Source: Oscillospiraceae bacterium
Lineage (GTDB): Bacteria; Bacillota; Clostridia; Oscillospirales; Oscillospiraceae
Direction of reading: 5' to 3'
Assembly (NCBI GenBank): GCA_022801715.1
Contig: JAAWSV010000024.1
Span: forward strand, 1-36,564
DNA: 36,564 bases
The stretch's first letter is position 1; each line of letters starts with the position of its first letter. This document shows positions 23,597-31,854 of this stretch, one piece after another. The notes beneath the pieces are model-generated. The model worked only from the letters and a program-made list of their open reading frames with translations, was not told the origin of the DNA and did not search any database. Made by a program: the position numbers and the translations under genes.

Positions 23597-24370
23597 TCAC
23601 GCCCCCGCGTCGCTTGCCTGCTCCGCGTCCGCGGAGAGGAACACATAGCAGTCCTCCGTCGAGACCTCCGGGTGGAATCGGTATCCCAGCTGGTCGAAGG
23701 CCCGAAGCCCCTCCAAGTCTGTGACATGGCGCTCCGCCAGCCAGCGGACCATCTGCCCCCGCGCCATTTTGCACATGGTGCCCGTCTCCACCACCTTGCC
23801 GCCCCTCCGCTGGCCGAAGCGGCAGCTGAGAAACCGGACGGACCGGGGCAGGTGAGGCTCCACTGCCCGGCTGTACTCCTTGGAGGCCAGATTCAGCACA
23901 AGATCCGTCTCCGCGGCCAGCTCCTTGGCCAGACGGTCCCCCCAGAAGGCGTACAGATTCCCGCAGCCGTCCACCTGCAGCCGGGCCTGCATCTCCAGGC
24001 GGTAGGGCGTCACCCCGTCAAAGGGGCGCAGCAGGCCATAGAAGCCGGACAGAATACGCAGATGCTCCCGCAGATAACGGAGCTGATCCGTCTCCATCAC
24101 ACCGGGAGCCATGTAGCGGTACTGGATGCCCTCATAGGACAGGATGGCGGGGGTGAGCCGGCGGCGCAGATCCATGCCGCTCAACCGCTCTCCATTCAGT
24201 CGGGCGATGGCATCGCTGCACCGCCAGAGGGCCTGCAGCTCCCCCGGGGACATCCCCCGCAAGGCCGCCTTCAGGCGCTCCGTCTGCTCCAGAAAGGCGG
24301 GCAGACCCTCCACCGGGAGGCTGTCCGTATCCGTCACCATCCTCTTGGCGGGCGAGATGATGATGCGCAT
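23597..24370 (-). CDS. yaaA: Peroxide stress protein YaaA (UPF0246)
   Basis: A 257-residue cytoplasmic protein of the YaaA family, which limits free intracellular iron and oxidative DNA damage in E. coli. Family signatures are the N-terminal MRIIISPAKRM, the central ILSGFYGLLRPFDGVTPYRLEM, NLASKEYSRAV and ARGQMVRWLAE. Its length is normal. The ATG lies one base after the stop of the peptide deformylase gene, so the two form an operon and are probably co-translated. No PerR-like operator is evident. Confidence 0.92.
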   Translation of the reverse strand: MRIIISPAKRMVTDTDSLPVEGLPAFLEQTERLKAALRGMSPGELQALWRCSDAIARLNGERLSGMDLRRRLTPAILSYEGIQYRYMAPGVMETDQLRYLREHLRILSGFYGLLRPFDGVTPYRLEMQARLQVDGCGNLYAFWGDRLAKELAAETDLVLNLASKEYSRAVEPHLPRSVRFLSCRFGQRRGGKVVETGTMCKMARGQMVRWLAERHVTDLEGLRAFDQLGYRFHPEVSTEDCYVFLSADAEQASDAGA

Positions 24371-24371
24371 A

Positions 24372-24782
24372 TCAGATCAGAACCCCCTCGCAGTGGTCGA
24401 TTTCGTGCTGGATAATCTCCGCCGTCCAGCCGGTAAAGGTCTTGAAGCGGAGCTGGAATTTCTCGTTTTGGTACTGCACCTTGACAGACCGCCAGCGCCG
24501 GACCCTGCGCGTGCCGGAGAGGGACAGACAGCCCTCCTCCGCCTCATAGGGGCCGGATTTTTTGACGATCTCCGGGTTGAACATGACCATATAGGCGCCC
24601 TCGTTGTCAAAGACAATGATGCGCTTGTTCACGCCGATCATATTCGCCGCCATCCCCACGCACCCCTCCCTGTGCGCCGCCAGCGTGTCCAGCAGATCCC
24701 GTGCCACGGCGAGATCCTCCTCTGTGGCGGCTTCCGACCTCTGCGACAGAAAGGCCTCGTCCCGCATAATGTCCCGTACCAT
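24372..24782 (-). CDS. def: Peptide deformylase, small clostridial type
   Basis: A 136-residue metalloenzyme that removes the formyl group from nascent proteins. Motif II EGCLSL (metal Cys) and motif III QHEIDH (two metal His and the catalytic Glu) are intact. Motif I reads VGMAANMIG, so Asn stands where the classical enzyme has Gln (GxGLAAxQ). Similar short forms with this Asn are common in clostridia, as I recall, so activity is probable but the oxyanion contact is altered. The frame is open 174 bases further upstream, but MVRDIMRDEAFL with GGGAGGAG ahead is the natural start. It heads the def-yaaA operon. Confidence 0.88.
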   Translation of the reverse strand: MVRDIMRDEAFLSQRSEAATEEDLAVARDLLDTLAAHREGCVGMAANMIGVNKRIIVFDNEGAYMVMFNPEIVKKSGPYEAEEGCLSLSGTRRVRRWRSVKVQYQNEKFQLRFKTFTGWTAEIIQHEIDHCEGVLI

Positions 24783-24847
24783 GATGCGACTCCTCCCAGC
24801 GTGCCCTGCCGCCAGCAGCAGAGCGGCGGCAGGGCCTAATATTCCAT

Positions 24848-24876
24848 AAAATAGCACAAAACCGGAGAAAAAGCAA
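24848..24876 (-). promoter_or_regulatory. Promoter of def-yaaA
   Basis: On the minus strand, TTGCTT (24876-24871) and TATTTT (24853-24848) are 17 bases apart, ~65 bases ahead of the def start. Confidence 0.5.
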
Positions 24877-24940
24877 TTAAAATCCATAGAGCCATGAGGC
24901 CGTGGCGGCTGAAATTGTGGGACAATTGTATAGTTCGGGA

Positions 24941-24969
24941 TTGCATTTTTGCCCAATATCGGCTATAGT
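24941..24969 (+). promoter_or_regulatory. Promoter of the DUF4317 gene
   Basis: TTGCAT (24941-24946), 17 bases, TATAGT (24964-24969), about 65 bases ahead of the ATG at 25034. Confidence 0.6.
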
Positions 24970-25033
24970 AGGAACTGTTGTTCGACTGCCGGCAGCGCAA
25001 GGCGAACAAACATCAACCAGAGCGAGGGATACC

Positions 25034-26161
25034 ATGAATCAAAAAGAGATCAGCGAACTGCGCCGCCGCTTCCGCGCCGACCGGAACGCCTTCAGCCGGG
25101 TCTACGGCTGCTATGTCAACGCCAGCCGGGAGGTCATCTCCACCATCGACGAGCCCTTGGGCATGCTGCCCCAGGAGGAGGCGGAGCAGTATTTGGGACT
25201 GCTGAAAAAGGCCCTCTCCGGCACACTGGGGAAAAATCTCATCGACATTGTCTTCTCCACCCGGCAGGTGGTGGACAGCGAGGAGCACCGCCTCCTCTCC
25301 GCCCTGCGGGACACCGCCCTGAAGGACGAGACGGTGCGGCAGACATTTTATCAGAGGGCCATCGACGCCTTGGATATGGAGGGCAACTACCTCCTGCTGG
25401 TGGCCCACGACGCCTATGACGTGCCCTACCGGGGCGAGGACGCGGCGGACCAGTCGGAGACCGCCAGCGAGGTGTTCTCCTACATCGTTTGCTGCGTCTG
25501 CCCGGTGCGGGACGGCCGTCTGGAGTTGAGCTACTGCCCTGGGGAGAACGAGTTTCACAATTTTCTCCCCCGCCAGCTGGTGGCCGCGCCGGAGCTGGGG
25601 TTTTTGTTCCCGGCCTTCGACGACCGCGCCGCCAATATCTACGGCGCTCTGGCCTATACCCGAAAACCGGAGGAGCTGCACCAGCCCTTTTTGGACGCCA
25701 TTTTTCATGTGGAGCCGCCCATGTCCGCGCCGGAGCAGCGGGAGGCCTTCCAGACCGCCCTCAGCGACGCGCTGGAGGGGGAGTGTTCCCTGGAGGTGGT
25801 GCAGGCCGTCCACGGGCGCCTGACGGAGCGGATCGGACAGCACAAGGAGAGCCGGGACCCGGAGCCTCTCACCGTCACCGCCCGGGAGGTGGGGGACATA
25901 CTGGAGGACTGCGGCGTAGGGGAGCGGCAGGTGGCCGCCTTCCGTGAGAGTTGCGGCGCGCAGTTCGGTGAGGATGCCCCCCTGCGCCCGGCGAATTTGA
26001 TTGACAGCAAGCGATTTGCCATCAAGTCCGCCGGTATCACCATCACCGTACCCCCGGAGGAGAGCTGCTTAGTGGAGGCCCGTGTCATTGACGGCAGGAA
26101 GTACCTGCTGATCCCCGCCGGCGAGGGCATAGAGGTCAACGGCCTGCCCGTGGAGGTGTGA
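25034..26161 (+). CDS. DUF4317 family protein
   Basis: A 376-residue soluble protein that I recognise as DUF4317, a family widespread in clostridia with no assigned function. Characteristic segments are ISELRRRFRADRNAFSRVYGCYVN near the start, VVDSEEHRLLSALRDTALKD, NYLLLVAHDAYDVPYRGED and EVFSYIVCCVCPV. Further on are GLFPAF-like LGFLFPAFDDRAANIYGALAY and a C-terminal beta-rich part (FAIKSAGITITVPPE). No signal peptide or transmembrane segment is seen. The start follows GAGCGAGGG; the frame is open upstream to 24902 but that part spans the promoter. It is monocistronic with its own terminator. Confidence 0.88.
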   Translation: MNQKEISELRRRFRADRNAFSRVYGCYVNASREVISTIDEPLGMLPQEEAEQYLGLLKKALSGTLGKNLIDIVFSTRQVVDSEEHRLLSALRDTALKDETVRQTFYQRAIDALDMEGNYLLLVAHDAYDVPYRGEDAADQSETASEVFSYIVCCVCPVRDGRLELSYCPGENEFHNFLPRQLVAAPELGFLFPAFDDRAANIYGALAYTRKPEELHQPFLDAIFHVEPPMSAPEQREAFQTALSDALEGECSLEVVQAVHGRLTERIGQHKESRDPEPLTVTAREVGDILEDCGVGERQVAAFRESCGAQFGEDAPLRPANLIDSKRFAIKSAGITITVPPEESCLVEARVIDGRKYLLIPAGEGIEVNGLPVEV

Positions 26162-26224
26162 GGCGGAGTGACGTCCCCAGAGCAGGCTCCGTACCGACCG
26201 ATTGCCGCCGGGCCCCATCGTTTT

Positions 26225-26261
26225 ACTGCCGCTGCGAATCTTGATGATTTGCAGCGGCAGT
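26225..26261. terminator. Terminator between DUF4317 and the LysR gene
   Basis: The arms 26225-26240 and 26246-26261 pair over 16 bases with one G-U pair and the loop TTGAT. It lies between two converging genes. The U-run is poor (ATCCATTTTA), so strength is uncertain. Confidence 0.6.
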
Positions 26262-26268
26262 ATCCATT

Positions 26269-27156
26269 TTATATGGGGATATTGTCTATCCGTTGAAAAT
26301 ACTCCTGAGAAAAGGAGATGAACTCTCTCGCGGGACTTCTCAGCCCGGTCTCCGGCAGATAGATCATATAGTCGCTGCGCTCAATGGCCTGATTCTGCCG
26401 GTCCTTCAGGATGGAGCGGTAGAGCTGCGGCACATTTCGATAGGCCATGCGGTCCATCAAAATGCTGTACCCCAGCCCGCGGGATACCATAGCCACACAG
26501 GTGGGAATACTGGGAACGACCATGGAGATCCGCGGCGGAACGTCAAAGGTGTTCTTCCACCAGTTGCTGATCAGGCGCTGGGAGTTGACGCTGAAGGAGG
26601 TGTCAATGCGGGACATAAAGGGGAGCTCCGAGAGACAAATGGGTCTGTGGGAGAGGAGGGTCATCACCTCGGTGCGGATGTGGACCCGCTGGAAGTTCCA
26701 GGGCTGCTCCCCGCAGACGAAAGCGATGTCCGCCTGACCGTTGTGCACCAGCTGGGCGGACTCCCCGCTGCCTACGGCGTGGAGGACCAGATGGGTCTTG
26801 GGGTATACCTTCAAAAAATTGGCGAAGAGATCCGGCAGCAGCTCATGGGCCAAGGTTCTGGCGGAGACAATACTGATGGTGGAGTCCTTCTCGGTCTGGA
26901 GGCCGTGCAGCGCCATTTTCAGCTCCTTGTACTCGTTGACACACTGCTCTGCGTACCGGACGACATACTGCCCCTCAGGCGTAAACTGCACGCCCTTGAC
27001 ATTCCGGTTGACAATGAGAACCCCCAGCTCCTGCTCAATCTGCTGCAGCCGCTTTGTCAGCGCCGGCTGGGAGAGAAACAGCGTCTGCGCGGCCTGCGTA
27101 ATGTTCTTGCTGCGGTAGAGCGTGATCAAAAATTCGTAGTCATTGGCTTTCAGCAT
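26269..27156 (-). CDS. LysR-type regulator of the tct operon
   Basis: A 295-residue LysR protein. The N-terminal winged HTH reads YEFLITLYRSKNITQAAQTLF, then LSQPALTKRLQQIEQELGVLIVNR and FTPEGQYVVRYAEQ, followed by a linker helix and a two-lobed effector domain (ISIVSARTLAHELLPDLFANF, GQADIAFVCGE, PTCVAMVSRGLGYSILMD). AAAGGTG precedes the ATG. It is divergent from tctC across a ~255-base interval holding both promoters and two palindromes, the usual LysR arrangement. It most likely activates the transporter and catabolic genes when their substrate or an intermediate is present; the inducer is unknown. Confidence 0.9.
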   Translation of the reverse strand: MLKANDYEFLITLYRSKNITQAAQTLFLSQPALTKRLQQIEQELGVLIVNRNVKGVQFTPEGQYVVRYAEQCVNEYKELKMALHGLQTEKDSTISIVSARTLAHELLPDLFANFLKVYPKTHLVLHAVGSGESAQLVHNGQADIAFVCGEQPWNFQRVHIRTEVMTLLSHRPICLSELPFMSRIDTSFSVNSQRLISNWWKNTFDVPPRISMVVPSIPTCVAMVSRGLGYSILMDRMAYRNVPQLYRSILKDRQNQAIERSDYMIYLPETGLRSPAREFISFSQEYFQRIDNIPI

Positions 27157-27228
27157 GGCGGCACCTTTTCTCCCCGGAAGGACAGGAGCGGGGTGTTGTA
27201 ACGTCTGTGAACAAAAATATTTATCTGT

Positions 27229-27257
27229 ATTCTACAAAAACAAAGGGTAAAAGTCAA
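27229..27257 (-). promoter_or_regulatory. Promoter of the LysR gene
   Basis: On the minus strand, TTGACT (27257-27252), 17 bases, TAGAAT (27234-27229). Confidence 0.65.
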
Positions 27258-27276
27258 TAAACTATCCAAATAAATG

Positions 27277-27319
27277 ATTGTAACAATAGAATTTAGTTAT
27301 ATATTGGTGAAAATTTTCA
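27277..27319 (+). promoter_or_regulatory. tctC promoter with two candidate LysR sites
   Basis: TTGTAA (27278-27283), 16 bases, TATATT (27300-27305). The dyad ATTGTAACAAT (27277-27287) overlaps the -35, and the perfect palindrome TGAAAATTTTCA (27308-27319) lies at the start of transcription. Both are candidate regulator sites; the link to the LysR protein is inferred from position. Confidence 0.5.
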
Positions 27320-27411
27320 TATTTTACAACTCCCCACAGAGGAGTATAGACTATATGCACAACCTCCGGCATAGATGACAGACAAATTTTGTGACGAAAG
27401 GGATGTGTTTT

Positions 27412-28461
27412 ATGAAGAAGGCAAAGATACAGAGGTCGATCCTGTGCGTGCTCCTGTCGCTTGTGCTGCTGATGCTGAACGGCTGCGGTGTTCAGACGGA
27501 TGACGGACAGAAGGAGCCGCCTCAGACGGGAGTGTCGGATGGGAGCGGCACCTATCCGGCGAAGTTGCTGAACTACTACGTGGCTGCCTCCGCCGGCGGG
27601 GGACTGGACATCGTCTCCAGAGCGTTTACGCCGCAGTGGGAGCAGGCGCTGGGGACCACCTTCGAGTATATCTACGAGGACACTGGCAGCACTTATTTGA
27701 TGGGGATGAACGATCTGACCTCCTTGGGGGAGGATGAGTTCGGCGTCATGTGCGGCCTGCCGGAGGCCATGCTGGGTATGTTCGCCTTTCAGGATTCCAC
27801 GTATTCCTTGGACGACATCGCTTGGATTGGGAATGTCTATACGGACGCAAACTGCCTGATGGTGCGCATTGACGACGACCGCTTCAACACGGCCTCCGAC
27901 CTTATCGCCTACGCCCGCAGCGCGGCGGATCCCCTTACCATTTCCACGCCCCAGGTGCTCACCCCTGCCAATATCACGGCGGAGATCTTTATTGAGGCCT
28001 CCGGCATCAACGCCAATGTGGTGGCCTACAGCGGCGGCTCCGGCGCGCGGAATGATCTGATCGGGGGACACGTGGACGTGTCTGTCGGCGGAATCTCCAC
28101 TGCCGTGGGACTGACCGACCAAGTGAAGGTGATCGGAATCTTTGGGAACAGCAACCCCGTGAAGGATCTCTGGGACTGTCAGGTGGTGGAGGACTTTGCC
28201 ACAGACTTTGCCATGCCGGATCTCACCTGCCACTGCTCCATATGGACCACCAAGGAGATGCAGGAGAGGAACCCCGAGGTATACCATATGCTGGTGGATA
28301 CATTTGCCCAGGCCATCCAGTCCAAGGAGGCCGAGGACAGTCTGGTTGCGGCCAATCAGGACCGCTTCATTGAGTACTTCGGCCCTGAGCAGACGCTTGC
28401 CAATGCCTCCGGCTTCATGAAGACGTTGGAGGAGTATTCCGACCTGCTGAATCCGGCCTGA
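27412..28461 (+). CDS. tctC: TctC-type substrate-binding lipoprotein of a tripartite tricarboxylate transporter
   Basis: A 349-residue extracellular lipoprotein (LMLNGCG lipobox) of the TctC/Bug family. Family landmarks are YYVAASAGGGLDIVSRAF (family: pa-pGGg-D--aR), YIYEDTGSTYLMGMNDL, IAWIGNVYTDANCLMVR, FNTASDLIAYAR, VVAYSGGSGARNDLIGGHVDVSVGGIS and VKVIGIFGN. Bug proteins bind small organic acids (citrate, other di- and tricarboxylates, aromatic acids), usually through a water-bridged carboxylate. The ATG at 27412 is chosen for spacing to AAAGGG; an in-frame ATG nine bases upstream abuts it. First gene of the LysR-controlled operon. Confidence 0.9.
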   Translation: MKKAKIQRSILCVLLSLVLLMLNGCGVQTDDGQKEPPQTGVSDGSGTYPAKLLNYYVAASAGGGLDIVSRAFTPQWEQALGTTFEYIYEDTGSTYLMGMNDLTSLGEDEFGVMCGLPEAMLGMFAFQDSTYSLDDIAWIGNVYTDANCLMVRIDDDRFNTASDLIAYARSAADPLTISTPQVLTPANITAEIFIEASGINANVVAYSGGSGARNDLIGGHVDVSVGGISTAVGLTDQVKVIGIFGNSNPVKDLWDCQVVEDFATDFAMPDLTCHCSIWTTKEMQERNPEVYHMLVDTFAQAIQSKEAEDSLVAANQDRFIEYFGPEQTLANASGFMKTLEEYSDLLNPA

Positions 28462-28515
28462 TCCGCGGCACGTTACCGGCTTCCTTAGGTACAGGTCATA
28501 ACCGGGCGCGTACCG

Positions 28516-28546
28516 GGTGGCGGAGGCTCCGCTTCCGCCCACCTTT
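28516..28546 (+). terminator. Intercistronic hairpin between tctC and tctB
   Basis: GGTGGCGG (28516-28523) pairs with CCGCCCACC (28535-28543) with one bulge, followed by only three T. It is probably a weak attenuator or 3'-end stabiliser that favours the binding-protein mRNA. Confidence 0.4.
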
Positions 28547-28579
28547 GGAGGGTGTGCAAATCTTGGAAAGGACATCAAC

Positions 28580-29047
28580 ATGAAAAAGAGGATCCCTTGG
28601 GGAGAATTCATCTTTTTGGCGGTGATTCTCGCCTATGTGGCATACTATTTCTTCTCGGTGAGAGGGTACTCCCACCGGGCGGTTCTCTGGCCCTTCTGCC
28701 TGATGGGGGCCATGCTGGCGGCTGTGGCGGCGGTGGGCGTGGAGATCGTGAAAAAAGCGCCGACGGCGGAGGGAACGCAGAGTGTCGAAAAGCCGGCACT
28801 GCGTCAGCTGCTGCTGAAAAACGCGTCGGTTTTTGTCATCATCGCCGCCTTTGTGAGCTATGCGCTGCTGCTGAAAATTTTGGGGCTCCACCTCTGCAAT
28901 TTCCTGATCTCCTTTGTTCTGGTGTTCTATTTGAACAGGGGACGGTGGCGGCCGGCGCTGATTACAGCATGTATTATTACGCTGAGTTTCTACTTGGTGT
29001 TTGACTTGGCGATGGGAATTCGGCTGCCGGCGTGCAGACTCTTTTAG
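28580..29047 (+). CDS. tctB: TctB-type small membrane subunit
   Basis: A 155-residue membrane protein with four hydrophobic segments (GEFIFLAVILAYVAYYFF; LWPFCLMGAMLAAVAAVGV; ASVFVIIAAFVSYALLL; LITACIITLSFYLVFDL). That is the size and topology of TctB subunits, whose sequences are poorly conserved. Assignment rests on its place between tctC and tctA. The ATG at 28580 follows GGAAAGGA; the open frame extends 63 bases further upstream without support. Confidence 0.85.
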   Translation: MKKRIPWGEFIFLAVILAYVAYYFFSVRGYSHRAVLWPFCLMGAMLAAVAAVGVEIVKKAPTAEGTQSVEKPALRQLLLKNASVFVIIAAFVSYALLLKILGLHLCNFLISFVLVFYLNRGRWRPALITACIITLSFYLVFDLAMGIRLPACRLF

Positions 29048-29058
29048 GGGAGGGAACC

Positions 29059-30558
29059 ATGGAAAATTTGCTATTAGGGATACAGAAGCTCTGTTCGGTG
29101 CAAATCATCCTGTTCATTGTGATGGGCGGTGTGGTGGGACTGCTGGCCGGCGCCATTCCGGGGCTGAATGACACCAATATTCTCACGCTGTTCCTCTCCT
29201 TTGTGGTCTTTCTCGACCCCTTCCCGGCGGTGATTCTCATGACGGCGGTGTTTGTTGCCTGCCAGACCGCCGGCTCGATCCCGGCCATTCTCATCAACAT
29301 TCCGGGGACGCCGTCCACAGCCGCCTCCACGCTGGAGGGCTACCCCATGACGAAAAACGGCATGGCGGGACAGGCCTTGGGTTGTTCCTTCGCCTCCTCC
29401 CTGAGCGGCACGGTGATCGGCGGTGTGATGGCGTTGCTTCTGGCCCCCATTCTGGGCCGGTACGCGCTGAGCTTCGGCCCGCCGGAGATGTTTATGCTGG
29501 CTCTGTTCGGCATGACGGCGGTTGCGTCCCTGACAGGGAACTCGGTGCCCAAGGGCCTTCTGTCGGCCATTTTGGGGCTCTTGGTGGGGACCATCGGGAT
29601 GGACTACTTTGTAGGGGTCACGCGCTCGACCTTCGGCGTGGCGGAACTGTATGGCGGCGTGCCGCAGATCCCCCTTCTGCTGGGACTCTTCGGCGTGGGA
29701 GAGCTGTACTCTCTGGTCTTCAAAAAGTCCATCGGGTCTGGGGACTCCCGCACCAAGGGACCGGATATGCGGAGCCAGTGGGAGGGATTTAAGGCCGCCC
29801 TGCGCTACCGGTGGACGTGTCTGCTCTCTGCGGTAATCGGGTTCATCATCGGCGTGATTCCCGGAACCGGCGCGACCATCGCCTCCTTTACCAGCTATGG
29901 CATGGCCCGCTCCCTGTCCCGGGAGCCGGAGCGGTTCGGCACCGGCTATTACGGGGGGCTGGTGGCCACGGACACAGCCAACAACGCCAGTGTCCCCGGG
30001 TCCATTGTGCCGGCCTTGACGCTGGGGATTCCAGGCAGCGGTACGACGGTACTGTTTATCAGTGCCTTTTTGATGCACGGGATGCAGCCAGGTCCCTCCT
30101 TTTTCAACAGCTATCTCCCGGAGTCCAACGCGATTTTTCTCACGGTGATTCTGGTGGGCTGTTTGGCGACCGTTGTGGGGATGTTTGCGGCGGGCTACAT
30201 GGTGAAGATCGTGTCCCTGCCTACCAGTATTTTGGTGCCCCTGATTGCCGTATTTTGCCTGCTGGGCGGCTATATCTGCCGGGCCAAGGTGAATGACCTC
30301 TTTATCATGCTGGCCTTCTCCATTCTGTCCATTTTCCTGAAGAAATACGACTACTCGTTGCCGGCCTTCCTGCTGGGCGTGATTCTGGGGCCGATTATTG
30401 AGCCGAACTTTTTCCGGGCCTTGGCGATTTCCAACAACAACCCGGCGGTCTTTTTCACACGGCCGATCTGCATCGTGCTGTGGATCATGTGCGCGGCGGC
30501 GCTGCTGATGCCGCGGCTGATGAGCCGCCGCGCAAAGAAACAGGAGGGACATGTATGA
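29059..30558 (+). CDS. tctA: TctA-type large membrane subunit
   Basis: A 499-residue polytopic transporter subunit. TctA hallmarks are GGVVGLLAGAIPGLNDTNILTLFLSF in place of the usual G-iPGL, SIPAILINIPGTPSTAASTLEGYPM, a second-half GVIPGTGATIASFTSYGMARSLS, ATDTANNASVPGSIVPALTLGIPGSGTTVLF and GPIIEPNFFRAL near the end. TctA forms the ion-coupled channel that takes solute from TctC. GGGGAGGG precedes the ATG. The stop overlaps the amidohydrolase start by 4 bases, tying uptake to catabolism. The inverted-repeat halves with a proline-glycine loop in each are as in the family. Confidence 0.94.
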   Translation: MENLLLGIQKLCSVQIILFIVMGGVVGLLAGAIPGLNDTNILTLFLSFVVFLDPFPAVILMTAVFVACQTAGSIPAILINIPGTPSTAASTLEGYPMTKNGMAGQALGCSFASSLSGTVIGGVMALLLAPILGRYALSFGPPEMFMLALFGMTAVASLTGNSVPKGLLSAILGLLVGTIGMDYFVGVTRSTFGVAELYGGVPQIPLLLGLFGVGELYSLVFKKSIGSGDSRTKGPDMRSQWEGFKAALRYRWTCLLSAVIGFIIGVIPGTGATIASFTSYGMARSLSREPERFGTGYYGGLVATDTANNASVPGSIVPALTLGIPGSGTTVLFISAFLMHGMQPGPSFFNSYLPESNAIFLTVILVGCLATVVGMFAAGYMVKIVSLPTSILVPLIAVFCLLGGYICRAKVNDLFIMLAFSILSIFLKKYDYSLPAFLLGVILGPIIEPNFFRALAISNNNPAVFFTRPICIVLWIMCAAALLMPRLMSRRAKKQEGHV

Positions 30559-31832
30559 ATCTGTTGTATAACTGTGTGGCCGGCAGCAAGGTGGCGTCCG
30601 CGGAGAGGCAGGGAACCTTTTTGCTCCGGGCCGGAACCCTGTTTGACGGAAAGGGCGCCGAGACGCAAGAAAATATGGACATCCTGATCCAAGACGGGCG
30701 GATTGCCGGCGTTCGCCCCGCCGGCGGCTTCGCCGTCATGGCGCTCCCGGTCTGGGACTGTGGGGACAAGTTCGTGATGCCGGGACTGATCGAGGCCCAC
30801 GTGCACCTGTCCGGGATGTACACGCAGGAGCCCTACCGGCGGTATTTTGAGAACAGCGACGTGCGTCTGATCCGCGCCCTCCGGCATGCGGAGGAGCTGT
30901 TGGCCCACGGGTATACCACTGTGCGGGAGATGGGCGCCAAGGGCCGCGGCGTGGGCATCCGCGAGGGGATCGCCAAGGGGCTGTGCCATGGCCCCCGGAT
31001 TTTGACGGCCATCGAATTTCTCTCCCCCACCGGGGGACATGGGGACTGGCCGATTCTGCCCTATTCCTTCGTAAAGGAGACCTCTATGCGCAGCATCCTG
31101 GTGGACGGGGAGGACGCCTGTGTCCACGCGGTGCGGCTGCTGCTGCGGGAGGGGGCGGACGTGGTGAAGATCGTCACCGCCACCGGGAGCATGGGGCAGC
31201 CCTATGATCGGATGCGCTTTCGGCCCTGCTTCTCCCAGCGGGAAATTTTGGCCATGAGCGGCGAGGCGCACCAGCAGAACCGCAGGATTGCCGCCCACGT
31301 GGTGGGGGAGGTTGGCGTACAGAATGCACTGGAGGGAAATATTGACACCCTTGAGCACTGCTTCTTCAACTATGAGCAGCACCCGGAGTTGTTGGAGAGG
31401 ATTGCGGAGAAGGGGGCGGCTCTGGTTCCCACCATCTCCATCATCAAGTGGTTTGGCGAGTACGAGGAGCAAAATGGAAACCGCTCCGCCGCGGAGCGGT
31501 TCTATCACAACGCGAGAAAGCATGGAGCCTTTGTGAAGGCGGCCTATGAGGCCGGCGTCCCCGTTGTCTGCGGTACAGATGAAAACGGGATGCACGGCGC
31601 AGGCCGCTGCCCGGAGGAGTACGTCTCTCTGGTGGAGGCGGGCCTTCCCCCGTGGGCGGTTTTGCAGGGGGCAACCAGCAGAGCGGCGGCGGTGCTGGAC
31701 ATCGGGGACGACACCGGCACCATAGCGGAGGGCCTGCGGGCGGACATTCTGGTTTTGAACAGAAACCCGCTGGAGGACATCTCCGTACTGTGCGACAAAA
31801 AGACGGTATCCTGCGTTTTGCAGGGGAGCTGA
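30555..31832 (+). CDS. Metal-dependent amidohydrolase (imidazolonepropionase/prolidase-like)
   Basis: A 425-residue cytoplasmic TIM-barrel hydrolase. The metal site has VMPGLIEAHVHLSG (HxH), the probable carboxylated Lys in ADVVKIVTATGS, His in RRIAAHVVG, His in IDTLEHC and the late Asp in VVCGTDENGMHG. The flanking beta-sandwich is seen at both ends (FLLRAGTLFDGKGAETQENMDILIQDGRIAGV; ADILVLNRNPLED). CAGGAGGGAC precedes the start, which overlaps the tctA stop (ATGA). It probably opens an amide, lactam or similar bond in the imported compound. The substrate cannot be read from sequence; related enzymes act on N-acyl amino acids, dipeptides and cyclic imides. Confidence 0.88.
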   Translation: MNLLYNCVAGSKVASAERQGTFLLRAGTLFDGKGAETQENMDILIQDGRIAGVRPAGGFAVMALPVWDCGDKFVMPGLIEAHVHLSGMYTQEPYRRYFENSDVRLIRALRHAEELLAHGYTTVREMGAKGRGVGIREGIAKGLCHGPRILTAIEFLSPTGGHGDWPILPYSFVKETSMRSILVDGEDACVHAVRLLLREGADVVKIVTATGSMGQPYDRMRFRPCFSQREILAMSGEAHQQNRRIAAHVVGEVGVQNALEGNIDTLEHCFFNYEQHPELLERIAEKGAALVPTISIIKWFGEYEEQNGNRSAAERFYHNARKHGAFVKAAYEAGVPVVCGTDENGMHGAGRCPEEYVSLVEAGLPPWAVLQGATSRAAAVLDIGDDTGTIAEGLRADILVLNRNPLEDISVLCDKKTVSCVLQGS

Positions 31833-31854
31833 TAATGGAAAGGGGACATACAGG

